From: CAKSQF01 sp964568425
GTDB lineage: Bacteria > Bacillota > Clostridia > Oscillospirales > CAG-272
Direction: 5' to 3'
Assembly (NCBI GenBank): GCA_964568425.1
Contig: CAZMPO010000004.1
Location: 87,671-151,670 of the forward strand
DNA: 64,000 nt
The position numbers and the translations under genes are program-made. Below, in pieces: positions 1-7,956 of this stretch. The notes beneath the pieces are model-generated. The model saw nothing but the letters and a program-made list of their open reading frames with translations. It made no database searches and was not told where the DNA came from. Numbering within the stretch: position 1 is the stretch's first letter; every line of letters starts with the position of its first letter.

Positions 1-1391
1 TCGCCGGTAGAGTTGATCTTCTTTTCAACTCCCGATGTGCTGTAATAGAGCCAGTCGCTGTTTCCGATCTTGTCAAACGAGATAGACCTCGGTCTTGCCG
101 AGACCGTGCATTCGGTTGTTGCCGTGACATCGTCTACCTTGATAAACTCATTGTTACCATCGGTCGTGATCTCGACATTCTCGCCGGTCGCCTTAAGGAC
201 TGCCGTTCCGTGTGCGGGGATGGTGATCGATATTTCCTCGCTCGCAGGCAGATCGGTGTGCGACCAGAGATCTCTGACCGAGCTGACATTTTTCAGCCCA
301 AGTTCTTCAAATGAAACAATTACCGACTGCTCCTCGTCCGATCTGTTAAGCAGTGCGATCGCCTTGGTGCCCGAGCCCGCCGAATATAGATCTCTCGTCC
401 ACGCCTCGACAGCTCCGCCCGCAAGCGTTTTTGCAACGGTTGCCTGTATGCACGCAGTGTCTTGGTCGATCGCAATAAGCTCCTCGTTTGAGATTATCGA
501 AAGAGTTTCGTCCGAGATTCCGTTCAAATCCATTCCGAGGAGAAGGGGGGATGATACCATGCACCACATGGCAAAATGCGACTTGTCCTCCTCATACGAC
601 ATGCCGTTTCCGATCTGAAGCATGTCAAGATCGTTGTAATGCCCCGGTCCGCAGTATTTTCCGAGATTTTTTATGTTGTCGAGCTGTTTTAAGACTGACG
701 TGAAATTGTTTGTGATGTCCGAGCCCGTTCTCCATGAATCGGCAACATCAAGTGCCCATTCGCCCGGGAATCGCCAACAGCAGATGTTGTAGATGATATC
801 CCTGCCGAGCCTTCCCTCAAGCTCGTTTATGATCTGCCCGATCTCGGTGTAACGTGTCTGCTGGTTGAGTGAGAGAGCTTGACCGCCGCACCAGTCGATC
901 TTGATAAAATCATAGCCCCATTCGGCAAAATAACGCTCAAGATCCTCGCGATCGTGACCGTACAGACCGACATCATCATTTTCCTTTTGACCGTCAGCCT
1001 GATATCCGCAGGTGAGCCTTCCCGCATCGGTGTAAATACCTGCATTCAGCCCCATCGAATGGAGAGTGTCGGCAACATATTTCATACCGTTTGGAAACCG
1101 TGTCGGATGTACCGTCACATATCCGTCCTCGCCTCTGCCGTATTGCCAGCCGTCGTCGATGTTTACATAAGTGTATCCGAGCTTGTCAAGCCCGTACTCT
1201 TTTATTCTGTCTGCCTGAGAGAGTATTATCGATTCGCTGATGTCGGCATGATACGCATTCCATGATGCCCAGCCCATGATCGGTGTTTTTCTCGTTTCAA
1301 CCTCGTCTGCCGATGCCGAAACGCCGCCGATCGCGGCACTCGCAAGCAGTGTCGCCGCCGTCAGCGATAATGATACGATCTTTTTTAACAT
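1..1391 (-). CDS. Secreted alpha-galactosidase, glycoside hydrolase family 27 (partial, C-terminus off the window)
   Basis: This is a secreted GH27 alpha-galactosidase, expected to remove terminal alpha-galactose from plant oligosaccharides or galactomannan. The start has a GAAAGGA ribosome site. Residues 1-28 form a signal peptide ending near ASASA. The (beta/alpha)8 barrel begins at MGWASWNAY (about 39), followed by NIDDGWQ (77-83). The nucleophile should be D166 in KIDWCGG and the acid/base D225 in DSWRTGSDI. A C-terminal beta-sandwich follows, and the frame is still open at base 1, so an extra binding domain may lie outside. The gene sits 34 bases after a small lipoprotein gene and probably shares its promoter. 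Family and catalytic residues are clear; exact substrate is inferred. Confidence 0.93.
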   Translation of the reverse strand, partial: MLKKIVSLSLTAATLLASAAIGGVSASADEVETRKTPIMGWASWNAYHADISESIILSQADRIKEYGLDKLGYTYVNIDDGWQYGRGEDGYVTVHPTRFPNGMKYVADTLHSMGLNAGIYTDAGRLTCGYQADGQKENDDVGLYGHDREDLERYFAEWGYDFIKIDWCGGQALSLNQQTRYTEIGQIINELEGRLGRDIIYNICCWRFPGEWALDVADSWRTGSDITNNFTSVLKQLDNIKNLGKYCGPGHYNDLDMLQIGNGMSYEEDKSHFAMWCMVSSPLLLGMDLNGISDETLSIISNEELIAIDQDTACIQATVAKTLAGGAVEAWTRDLYSAGSGTKAIALLNRSDEEQSVIVSFEELGLKNVSSVRDLWSHTDLPASEEISITIPAHGTAVLKATGENVEITTDGNNEFIKVDDVTATTECTVSARPRSISFDKIGNSDWLYYSTSGVEKKINSTG

Positions 1392-1425
1392 GTTTATCTT
1401 TTCCTTTCACCTTGTAGGTAATATA

Positions 1426-1821
1426 TCAGCCTGCGGCAGGGATCTCCTCGCGACGCACACCGTTTGTACCGGTCAGTATGAGATAGAGTGTTCCGTCGAA
1501 GTCCAGTGAGAGCGTTGTCGATGCCCGACCGTTTTCGTCGAGCGTTACCTCTCCGATGTCGTATACCATGTCCGGATGAGCCCTCCAATCGCTCTCGATC
1601 GAAAGGTCGCTTATAACAAGCAGTGTGAGCGTGTTATTTGCCTCACTTGGGAGATGTATCTTTAATTCTCCGATGTCGTCGTCCCTTTTTATGTCGATGT
1701 CCTTTTCGACAGGCGCGGCAGTCGTTTGCGCCCCGGTCGTCTCAATGCCCCCTTTGTCGCCACTGCAGGCGGGGAGCATGACAAGAGACGCAAGAAGCAG
1801 TAGTGTGATCAGCTTTTTCAT
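1426..1821 (-). CDS. Small lipoprotein of unknown function upstream of the GH27 gene
   Basis: This is a 131-residue predicted lipoprotein. A Lys-rich start and hydrophobic stretch lead to the lipobox LPAC with Cys19, followed by a short Gly/Thr/Ala linker. The remaining ~90 residues are rich in alternating hydrophobic residues and look like one small beta domain. I recognise no family. Two ATGs are adjacent; the second (1821) is chosen because AAGGAG then lies at normal spacing. It is the first gene of a two-gene unit with the alpha-galactosidase, so a role on the cell surface linked to glycan use is a reasonable inference, no more. Confidence 0.75.
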   Translation of the reverse strand: MKKLITLLLLASLVMLPACSGDKGGIETTGAQTTAAPVEKDIDIKRDDDIGELKIHLPSEANNTLTLLVISDLSIESDWRAHPDMVYDIGEVTLDENGRASTTLSLDFDGTLYLILTGTNGVRREEIPAAG

Positions 1822-1883
1822 CATTTCTCCTTCAAAATGCTTATGTGTCATCGAATTTTCGCATGCCTTGGATGCTGTCATAC

Positions 1884-1912
1884 ATTATAACAAAAATAGG
1901 GCAAAAAATCAA
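1884..1912 (-). promoter_or_regulatory. Sigma-A promoter for the lipoprotein/GH27 unit
   Basis: On the minus strand, TTGATT (1912-1907) and TATAAT (1889-1884) are separated by 17 bases. It lies about 60 bases upstream of the lipoprotein start and is divergent from the promoter at 1965-1993. Confidence 0.7.
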
Positions 1913-1964
1913 TAGCTTACGATCAAAACCATGAGAATATTTGTTGGAAAATTCGAGCTTTATG

Positions 1965-1993
1965 TTGACAATTTGCGCAATATGTGATAGAAT
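1965..1993 (+). promoter_or_regulatory. Sigma-A promoter for the beta-helix lipoprotein gene
   Basis: TTGACA (1965-1970) and TAGAAT (1988-1993) have a 17-base spacer. The -10 is preceded by TGTGA, a context shared by many promoters in this window. The start codon follows 37 bases later. Confidence 0.75.
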
Positions 1994-2029
1994 GTATCCG
2001 TAAGCTAAGATAGCGGAAAGGATCTTGTT

Positions 2030-3226
2030 ATGAAGAATTTCAAAAAAGCTGTCGCCCTGTTGCTTGTCGCCGTGATATTTGCGACAATGCCCGCGTGCAC
2101 GTCCGATAATTCGGGTACGCAGACCACGGGCACGGATAATAATGTCGCGATAACGACGGGAGCAGGTCAGAACGAAAAGGAGAATACCGATATGCCAACA
2201 ACAGATCAAACACAGGCAAGAGAGAAGGGCTATGTGATCGTTAGCGATTATGTTCAGCCGAATACCGGAGAGGATGTTTCGGATGAGCTCCAAAAGATCA
2301 TCGATGACAATCCGAGAAAGACGATCTATTTCCCGGACGGAGAATATCTTATCTCAAAACCGATATCAACAAGCGGCAATCACGAGCTTGCCGTTTCGCT
2401 CGAGCTCTCGAATTTTGCCATCATTAAAGCAATGCGCGCAAAATGGAGATCCTCGCAGTGCATGATAAGACTCGGCGGTAAGAACCCTGAATTTATCATC
2501 CACGAAAACGGAACGAATAACTATATCTCGGGCGGCATCATCGACGGTAGTAATATCGCAAAGGGTCTGTCCATCGAGGGCGCGCGCGAATACTCGGTCA
2601 GATACATGTCGATCAAGCATGTAACGCAGGGTATATATGTAAAGTATAATAAAGAGTACGGATCGAACGACTCGGATATAATGAATGTAAACATTTACGG
2701 CGCGGGCACAAAGGATTCGATCGGCGTTCTTGTCGAAGGATTTGATAACACCTTCACGAATATGCGTGTTGCCAACTTCCAAACAGGCTTTAAGCTTGTG
2801 GGTGCGGGTAATTTTATGAGAAATATCCATCCGCTCTTTATCTACGGCGATGCGATCGATTATACACAGAGCATCGGTTTTGACGATATGGGCGGTGCAA
2901 ACTGGTATGATATCTGCTATCCCGACAATTTCGCCGTCGGATTTCGCCTTCAGAGCGGTACGACCTCGAATTATAATAATTGCTATTGCTATTGGTATTC
3001 GTCAAACGGCGGTGTCGAGATCGGATTTCAGGCAGTTGGTAAGTTCAACGCCATTTTGACAAATTGCAGAGTCGATTTCAGATCGGATACAAAGAATGCA
3101 TATCTCAAGGTCGGCGAGTCGGGCGGTGGCGGACTTGTCCAAAATCCGATATTCAACACCGATCTTTGCCCGGACGAAAATGATTATAAAGACTATCTTT
3201 CGGGGAGAGTAGTATGGGCGAAATAA
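2030..3226 (+). CDS. Lipoprotein with a pectate-lyase-like right-handed beta-helix
   Basis: This 398-residue surface lipoprotein has a signal peptide and lipobox ending at Cys23 (TMPAC), then a Thr/Gly/Asn-rich linker to about residue 70. The region from about 75 (VSDELQKIIDD, then TIYFPDGEY) is the N-terminal signature of pectate-lyase-3/phage-tailspike type beta-helices: a helix followed by a strand with PxGxY. Many short Gly/Asn-rich beta turns follow to the end. Such proteins bind or cleave acidic polysaccharides; the substrate cannot be told and no lyase active site is asserted. The stop overlaps the next gene by 13 bases, implying co-translation. Confidence 0.75.
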   Translation: MKNFKKAVALLLVAVIFATMPACTSDNSGTQTTGTDNNVAITTGAGQNEKENTDMPTTDQTQAREKGYVIVSDYVQPNTGEDVSDELQKIIDDNPRKTIYFPDGEYLISKPISTSGNHELAVSLELSNFAIIKAMRAKWRSSQCMIRLGGKNPEFIIHENGTNNYISGGIIDGSNIAKGLSIEGAREYSVRYMSIKHVTQGIYVKYNKEYGSNDSDIMNVNIYGAGTKDSIGVLVEGFDNTFTNMRVANFQTGFKLVGAGNFMRNIHPLFIYGDAIDYTQSIGFDDMGGANWYDICYPDNFAVGFRLQSGTTSNYNNCYCYWYSSNGGVEIGFQAVGKFNAILTNCRVDFRSDTKNAYLKVGESGGGGLVQNPIFNTDLCPDENDYKDYLSGRVVWAK

Positions 3227-3660
3227 GACTTTGCGTCAAGCATTTTTCACAGCTTTCGGCAGAGGAACTGTTTGAGATATATAAGCTGCGCGTGTCGGTC
3301 TTCGTCGTCGAGCAAAACTGCGCGTATCAGGAAGTCGATGACGCCGACAAAGCAGCCTATCATATGTGGCTTGAAGATAATATGGGTATCGCGGCATATA
3401 TCCGCATTCTGCCTGCGGGGGTCACATATGACAGTGCCTCGATCGGCAGAGTGATCTCGGCAAGACGCCGCCTCGGGTATGCCTCGAAACTGCTATCCGA
3501 AGGTATGGCCTTTGCGAAAAATACACTCGGTGCGGATAGATTGACCATCGGCGCGCAGACTTATGCCGTGCCGCTTTACGAAAAGGTCGGATTCAGGATA
3601 TCCTCCGAACCCTATATCGAGGACGGCATCGAGCATGTCCATATGATCGCCGATATCTGA
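3214..3660 (+). CDS. GNAT-family acetyltransferase, ElaA-like
   Basis: This is a 148-residue GNAT N-acetyltransferase of the ElaA type. Near residues 19-45 it has YKLRVSVFVVEQNCAYQEVD, matching the ElaA hallmark (LYxLLxLRxxVFVVEQxCxYxExD). The acetyl-CoA region follows around the Arg-rich segment ARRRLGYASKLL (about residues 80-91), and the YEKVGF motif lies near 123-128. The start overlaps the upstream beta-helix gene by 13 bases and has a GGGGAGAG ribosome site. Substrate unknown. The overlap with a secreted lipoprotein gene is curious because GNATs are cytoplasmic. Confidence 0.88.
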   Translation: MGEIRLCVKHFSQLSAEELFEIYKLRVSVFVVEQNCAYQEVDDADKAAYHMWLEDNMGIAAYIRILPAGVTYDSASIGRVISARRRLGYASKLLSEGMAFAKNTLGADRLTIGAQTYAVPLYEKVGFRISSEPYIEDGIEHVHMIADI

Positions 3661-3664
3661 AAAC

Positions 3665-3706
3665 ATCACTGCCTCAAATGCAAAGGTAAGCATTTGAGGC
3701 AGTGAT
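3665..3706. terminator. Bidirectional hairpin between the GNAT and serpin genes
   Basis: A perfect 17-bp stem (3665-3681 with 3690-3706) and 8-base loop lie between two convergent genes. It is A-rich on one flank and T-rich on the other, fitting termination in both directions. Confidence 0.8.
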
Positions 3707-3711
3707 ATTTG

Positions 3712-4971
3712 TTATTTCATTTCGGTGATCTCTCCGATGAAGATCGGGAGCATCGTCTCGTTGTCAACTATCGCGTAAACGAACGGGCGATCGAGCACCA
3801 CACTTTTCGGAGGATCATCCGCAATGATCATTCCTGCTTCGGCAATGCCGATGATAGTCGCTCCCGCGGCTTTTGTGCCGTCTGCGGTGACCTCTATTTT
3901 GGTTTGGTGTATCACTCTCGAAATGCACAGTTTGTTATCCGACATTTTCGAAAAATCGGCATACGATTCAAATGCGTCGGTCATTCCGAGATGCCGGAGT
4001 ATCTCGGCAAATTTGTTGTTTTTGTACTCCGATTCAAATTCGGGAATACGGACATCGACATTGCACCCTTCGACATTGCCTAAAAGATTTCCGAATTTTT
4101 GACCGTCCAGCGATGCCGCAAAATCATCAAAATCAACATCGGCATTCGGCAGGAGCGCGACAAACGAATATCCGTTTCCTTTGTAGGGTCTCAAAAATCC
4201 CTTGCAGTCGTCAGACTCAATGTATTTTTGCTCGGTAGAGGACAACATCGTCACCTTTTGCGCCTTGCCGCTCAAGGATGTGAATGTCGCATTCTCTTTA
4301 ATGTCGCCGCTCTCGTATTTGTTCTCCCACTCGGCATCAAATAAGATCGTGTTTATAAGAAAGAGCTTTTCGTCAGCATCTATCCGATCAAGCATTTTCT
4401 TGATCATTCCGTCGGTGTTTTCGGATATCATGTCGTTTGTTTCCTTAACCGTGCTCTCGTCAAACGGTGCTTTGTACGCACCTGCCGAATAGTATGTGGC
4501 GTTCTTTTTGAGAAAATCCTCTTTTACCGAAAAATTCGGATCGTCCTTTATCCAGATCGAGTTTGACACATTTAGTTTAAGATCATCGCTTGAACCCATC
4601 GCTTTGGTGTATGTGTACAGATATTCGTTAAGAGTGTCTATCGGTATGCCGCCGAGCACACTCTCCATCTGCGAGAGCGTCTGTCCCGCCGCTCCGTTTG
4701 CACACATCGACAGGGCAAGCATGATAGACAGTGGCGAGAGCATCGTGTTGTCCGCACTCTTTCGCGCCTCTTGATAGATCGAAAGGGCAAAATCATAATA
4801 CGCGCCCCTGAAGGTCTCGTCGATATCGCGCTCTTTTGCGCTCTCGGCGGATATTCCTACCATCAGATCGTCGGCGTATATCTTGCCTCCCGAGCATCCG
4901 CAGAGCGCACTCAAAAGTATCGAAAGCATAAGTGTTGCCGAAATAATTGCTTTCGTGATCGTTTTCTTCAT
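3712..4971 (-). CDS. Serpin-family protease inhibitor, lipoprotein
   Basis: This 419-residue serpin carries a lipoprotein signal peptide (LSALCGC, Cys26 likely lipidated). Serpin core features are present: NTILFDAEWENKY around the middle, the hinge VTADGTKAAGAT (361-372), and the C-terminal DRPFVYAIVDNETMLPIF. The small-residue hinge suggests an inhibitory rather than storage serpin. Counting 15 residues from the hinge Gly puts P1 near Ala379, with small or aliphatic residues around it. The reactive loop is roughly six residues longer than in alpha-1-antitrypsin. A TATAAT -10 lies at 5033-5028 on this strand, with a poor -35. Gut Clostridia use such serpins against host or rival serine proteases; that role is inferred here. 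Confidence 0.95.
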   Translation of the reverse strand: MKKTITKAIISATLMLSILLSALCGCSGGKIYADDLMVGISAESAKERDIDETFRGAYYDFALSIYQEARKSADNTMLSPLSIMLALSMCANGAAGQTLSQMESVLGGIPIDTLNEYLYTYTKAMGSSDDLKLNVSNSIWIKDDPNFSVKEDFLKKNATYYSAGAYKAPFDESTVKETNDMISENTDGMIKKMLDRIDADEKLFLINTILFDAEWENKYESGDIKENATFTSLSGKAQKVTMLSSTEQKYIESDDCKGFLRPYKGNGYSFVALLPNADVDFDDFAASLDGQKFGNLLGNVEGCNVDVRIPEFESEYKNNKFAEILRHLGMTDAFESYADFSKMSDNKLCISRVIHQTKIEVTADGTKAAGATIIGIAEAGMIIADDPPKSVVLDRPFVYAIVDNETMLPIFIGEITEMK

Positions 4972-5109
4972 AATGATCCTCCGATCCGCCCCTCAAAATG
5001 ATGTGGGCGTTTTTATTTTTCGCACACATTATAACACCCGCTTGTTTCCAAGTTGTTACCCGAAACGGTAAATTTCGCATTTATTTCGATTTTTTCAGAT
5101 ACTAAGTCA

Positions 5110-5481
5110 TCAGTGCGCCGGCACGAACGGAGTTTCGCCTCTGCGAGTCGTCGTTACATTGCTCGTCGTTGTGGTGCTCGGCTTTTGCGTGGTCGTTGTG
5201 ATCGGTTTTGCGGTGGTGCTCGGTGCGTCTGTCACTGTTTGCTCGTTGGTCGTCGTTGTTGGCTTGCTTGTCGTTACCCATGCGGTCGTTGTGACGATCG
5301 GAGACTCTGTTGACGGCAACCGATCGGTCTTTTGCATGCTCGTAACACTCGTTGCTATCGTGTTGACGGATGTCTGTGTAGAGGTCGTTTTCTCGACAGT
5401 TTCGCTGTTCGAGCATCCGCAAACGGAAGAAAGCAGGGCGATCATTGCAATAGCCATCGGTATCAGATGTTTTTTCTTCAC
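5110..5481 (-). CDS. Short Thr-rich lipoprotein
   Basis: This 123-residue lipoprotein has a signal peptide and lipobox VCGC (Cys23). Nearly all of the mature chain is Thr/Ser/Pro-rich low complexity, with runs such as TTTTNEQTVT and TTTTQKPSTTTT. No folded domain is visible. It resembles the stalk segments of other surface proteins in this window (SecG tail, the protein at 5960). It lies 24 bases after the RNHCP gene in the same direction and is probably co-transcribed. Function unknown; it may be a spacer or an O-glycosylated surface peptide. Confidence 0.7.
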   Translation of the reverse strand: MKKKHLIPMAIAMIALLSSVCGCSNSETVEKTTSTQTSVNTIATSVTSMQKTDRLPSTESPIVTTTAWVTTSKPTTTTNEQTVTDAPSTTAKPITTTTQKPSTTTTSNVTTTRRGETPFVPAH

Positions 5482-5505
5482 TTTATCTATCTCCTTTTTC
5501 GCATA

Positions 5506-5832
5506 TCATATCGAATTTGCGGTAAGCTTTATGAGCAGTGATCGATCATCCGGGACATTTCCCTCGAGTGCCGCCTTGTTTCGGTGTATCTCGCCGCATT
5601 TTTGACATTTGTGGATTATTATATATCCCTTCCTCGGGTCGGGCTGAACGGCGATCGGCTCCATTGCACCCAGACAGTCGTTTGCACGATCGCCGGGCAT
5701 TATGTCAATGTGAAGTGACCACAGACAAAACGGACAGTGATTTCGCGAGGTCTTTATAAGCGGCGGAACATCTCTGCCGCAGTGAAGACAAATAAATCCG
5801 TTGTCATTTTTTGTAAATCTTTTTGTTTCCAT
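5506..5832 (-). CDS. RNHCP-domain protein (first copy)
   Basis: This 108-residue cytoplasmic protein matches the RNHCP domain family, named after its core motif. A first CxxC (CLHCG, about residues 16-20) is followed by RNHCPFC, WSLHIDIMPGDR, then a second zinc pair KCQKCGEIHRN. The spaced Cys pairs indicate zinc binding. The family has no established function. It has a paralogue at 8659-9081 with the same motif order. No signal peptide. It is transcribed ahead of the Thr-rich lipoprotein gene. Confidence 0.88.
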   Translation of the reverse strand: METKRFTKNDNGFICLHCGRDVPPLIKTSRNHCPFCLWSLHIDIMPGDRANDCLGAMEPIAVQPDPRKGYIIIHKCQKCGEIHRNKAALEGNVPDDRSLLIKLTANSI

Positions 5833-5959
5833 TGCTTTTTCCTTTTGTCGGTGTAAATTTCGTCAAATTGCGCATACTGGCATTGAACCGTTTGATACTT
5901 TGTCAAGCGGCGATCTATCCGATCTGTCATAACGCATGAAACGAAAGGAAGATATTCTC

Positions 5960-6520
5960 ATGATAAAAATAAAAATTTCAAAAATATCGCGCGCCGCCGT
6001 CCTGCTTGCGGCTCTGTCGATCGTCTTTGTGGGCACAGTTTCCTCTTTTGCCGACGAATATGTCGAGCACTCGGCGTATGTGCGAGTGAAGGGTGGCGAT
6101 TACACCCTCGGCGATCTCGACGGAGACGGTTATATAGAGGACAGTCACGGGAAGGGCAAGCTCAAAATGACGCACGCGACCCCGACCGTCCGACCGCACG
6201 ACGAGGACGAAACATCGGACAGCCGCACATCTGCCGGCGAAAACACCGAAAGACCCGAGACCTCGGGCGGCACGACGAGTGCAAACACCGACGGCACTCT
6301 GACAAGCGAGCGTCCGATAACAACAGTTCCTCGAACAACGACCGGGACACCAAACACGACCGTCGCCCCTTCAACTACCGGGGCAAATACGATCGATAAC
6401 GATAATGTCGATGGCGGGTTCAATTGGCTCGGACTTATAATCGGCATTATTGTCGCGGCGGTGATCCTGCTTATAGTGATCCTGCTGATCCCCAAAAAGG
6501 GAAGAGACAGCCGATCATAG
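5960..6520 (+). CDS. Surface protein with signal peptide, Thr-rich stalk and C-terminal membrane anchor
   Basis: This is a 186-residue predicted membrane-anchored surface protein. The ATG at 5960 is preferred over one 24 bases upstream because only it has a GGAAG ribosome site. Signal peptide to about residue 32 (VSSFADEY), then a short segment DYTLGDLDGDGYIEDSHGKG that resembles a single dockerin-type calcium loop (DxDGDG). A Thr/Pro-rich stretch spans about residues 70-140, with one transmembrane helix near 152-172 and a short basic tail. The DGDGYIED loop hints at a dockerin half, but a full dockerin needs two copies and only one is present. Confidence 0.75.
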   Translation: MIKIKISKISRAAVLLAALSIVFVGTVSSFADEYVEHSAYVRVKGGDYTLGDLDGDGYIEDSHGKGKLKMTHATPTVRPHDEDETSDSRTSAGENTERPETSGGTTSANTDGTLTSERPITTVPRTTTGTPNTTVAPSTTGANTIDNDNVDGGFNWLGLIIGIIVAAVILLIVILLIPKKGRDSRS

Positions 6521-6533
6521 CATTTTCAAAAGA

Positions 6534-6570
6534 TCGATCGACGGACACATACCGCCGATCGACTTTTTTT
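6534..6570 (+). terminator. Rho-independent terminator after the surface protein
   Basis: An 11-bp stem with one mismatch (6534-6544 with 6552-6562) is followed by a run of seven T. It lies between convergent genes and can only terminate plus-strand transcripts well. Confidence 0.8.
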
Positions 6571-6575
6571 GCTTG

Positions 6576-7514
6576 TCACTGATCGGTCGTTTCGGATGAG
6601 TATTGTTCGATAAGTCTTTTGTTGAACTCCTCGGCAGTGTTGTATCCCATCTTCTTCTGACGGTGATTCATTGCCGCGATCTCGAGTATGATGGCAAGGT
6701 TGCGCCCCGGCTTTACCGGGATCGTTAATTTCGGAACATTTATGCCCATGATGTCCTCGGTCTCTGTTTCAAGACCGAATCTGTCATAATCCTTTTCGCT
6801 GTCCCAAGGCTCGAGCGCAACGATCAGATCGATCTTTTCGGTCATCTTGACCGCACCCATACCGAAAATGCGTCTGACATCGACGATTCCGATACCGCGC
6901 AACTCTATGTAGTGGCGGATCAGCTCAGGGGCGGAGCCGACAAGCGTCTTTGCCGAGACCTTCTTGATCTCGACGGCATCATCGGCAATAAGCCTGTGAC
7001 CGCGCTTTACAAGCTCGATTGCAGTTTCGCTCTTGCCGATCCCGCTGTCGCCGGTAAGCATGACACCCTCGCCGTAGACCTCAACAAACACGCCGTGCCT
7101 TGTGATCCTCGGCGCAAGAGATACAGACAGCGAGCCGATCAGTGCCGCCATAAATTCGGATGTGGACAGAGCCGATACCAGAAGGGGTATGCCGTAGCGC
7201 GCGGCACAATCGATGAACCAGTCACTTACGGGAAGATTTCGGGTCACGACGACGGCAACCGGCGACAGCTTCAAAAAGGATTCGAGCGATTTTTTTCTTT
7301 CGTCATCGCCAAGGCTCTTGATGTAGAGATTTTCGACGTTTCCGAGTATTTGTATTCGTCTGCGCTCGAAATGATCGAAAAAGCCGGCAAGTGCAAGACC
7401 CGGGCGGTTTACGTCCATGCAGTCGATGCGCACATCACGGTCGGGCATGTAGAGAACATGCAGATTAAATTCTTTTATGAGATCGCTGAGCGATACGGAG
7501 TAGAGGTCGGGCAT
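6576..7514 (-). CDS. hprK: HPr kinase/phosphorylase
   Basis: This bifunctional enzyme phosphorylates HPr on its regulatory serine and removes the phosphate, setting carbon catabolite control in Bacillota. Its 312 residues match the family length. His140 in RHGVFVEV and the Walker A GDSGIGKS (155-162) are present. They are followed by LIADDAVEI and the HprK signature region ELRGIGIVDVRRIFGMGAV. The C-terminus (NHRQKKMGYNTAEEF) is typical. It has its own sigma-A promoter at 7578-7606 on the minus strand. Confidence 0.98.
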   Translation of the reverse strand: MPDLYSVSLSDLIKEFNLHVLYMPDRDVRIDCMDVNRPGLALAGFFDHFERRRIQILGNVENLYIKSLGDDERKKSLESFLKLSPVAVVVTRNLPVSDWFIDCAARYGIPLLVSALSTSEFMAALIGSLSVSLAPRITRHGVFVEVYGEGVMLTGDSGIGKSETAIELVKRGHRLIADDAVEIKKVSAKTLVGSAPELIRHYIELRGIGIVDVRRIFGMGAVKMTEKIDLIVALEPWDSEKDYDRFGLETETEDIMGINVPKLTIPVKPGRNLAIILEIAAMNHRQKKMGYNTAEEFNKRLIEQYSSETTDQ

Positions 7515-7577
7515 TTTTTGTTCCTCGTTTTACGGTTTATTTTCGGTTTTGCTCCGATGGGGGAGCACTCCTTCCTT

Positions 7578-7606
7578 ATAATAGTATTTTTTTGGCGATT
7601 TGTCAA
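7578..7606 (-). promoter_or_regulatory. Sigma-A promoter for hprK
   Basis: On the minus strand, TTGACA (7606-7601) and TATTAT (7583-7578) are separated by 17 bases, about 65 bases before the hprK start. Confidence 0.7.
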
Positions 7607-7677
7607 GAGAAATTTTGATAAATTTTCGATAAAGTGAGATAAAATTAAAAAATTTTGCTTTTTGCTCTTGACAAGCA

Positions 7678-7706
7678 CGAGATTTTGTGATATACTAATG
7701 AGGCTT
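7678..7706 (+). promoter_or_regulatory. Sigma-A promoter for tRNA-Met and probably secG
   Basis: TTGACA (7678-7683), 17-base spacer, TATACT (7701-7706) preceded by TGTGA. The tRNA begins 22 bases downstream. Confidence 0.85.
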
Positions 7707-7727
7707 GACAAGCAGAACCCGAGAAAA

Positions 7728-7804
7728 GGGCCATTAGCTCAGTTGGTCAGAGCTACCGGCTCATAACCGGTTGGTCCGGGGTTCGAGTCCCTGATGGCCC
7801 ACCA
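7728..7804 (+). tRNA. tRNA-Met (CAU), elongator type
   Basis: This is a full cloverleaf. The 7-bp acceptor stem is GGGCCAT/ATGGCCC, and the anticodon stem ACCGG/CCGGT encloses CTCATAA with anticodon CAT at 7762-7764. The T-arm contains GTTCGAG, and the CCA end is genome-encoded (7802-7804). The G1:C72 pair excludes initiator tRNA. A tRNA-Ile reading AUA after lysidine modification also has CAU and cannot be fully excluded, but the sequence looks like clostridial elongator tRNA-Met. Confidence 0.95.
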
Positions 7805-7854
7805 TGTAAACATACCCTTGCCGCAATGTCACGCGGCATCTCGGGCACGACGGT

Positions 7855-7878
7855 CGCCTGCGGCTGATGCCGAAGGCG
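7855..7878 (+). other. GC-rich hairpin between tRNA-Met and secG
   Basis: CGCCTGCGGC and GCCGAAGGCG form a stem with one mismatch around a TGAT loop. No T-run follows, so it is not a classical terminator. It may be a processing or pausing structure in the tRNA-secG transcript. Confidence 0.4.
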
Positions 7879-7956
7879 GTCGCCCTTGTCGCAAATGCGG
7901 CTCTGCTTGATCTTTATTACTTATTAAAATGATTTCATTCTTTCGGAGGAAAAGTT

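Noticed and set aside
5960..6520. A cellulosome dockerin
   Set aside because: Only one DxDGDG loop is present; dockerins have two calcium loops with matching helices. It is likely a single calcium-like motif.
6912..7637. A 241-codon plus-strand frame over hprK
   Set aside because: Antisense to hprK, whose P-loop and catalytic His are clear.
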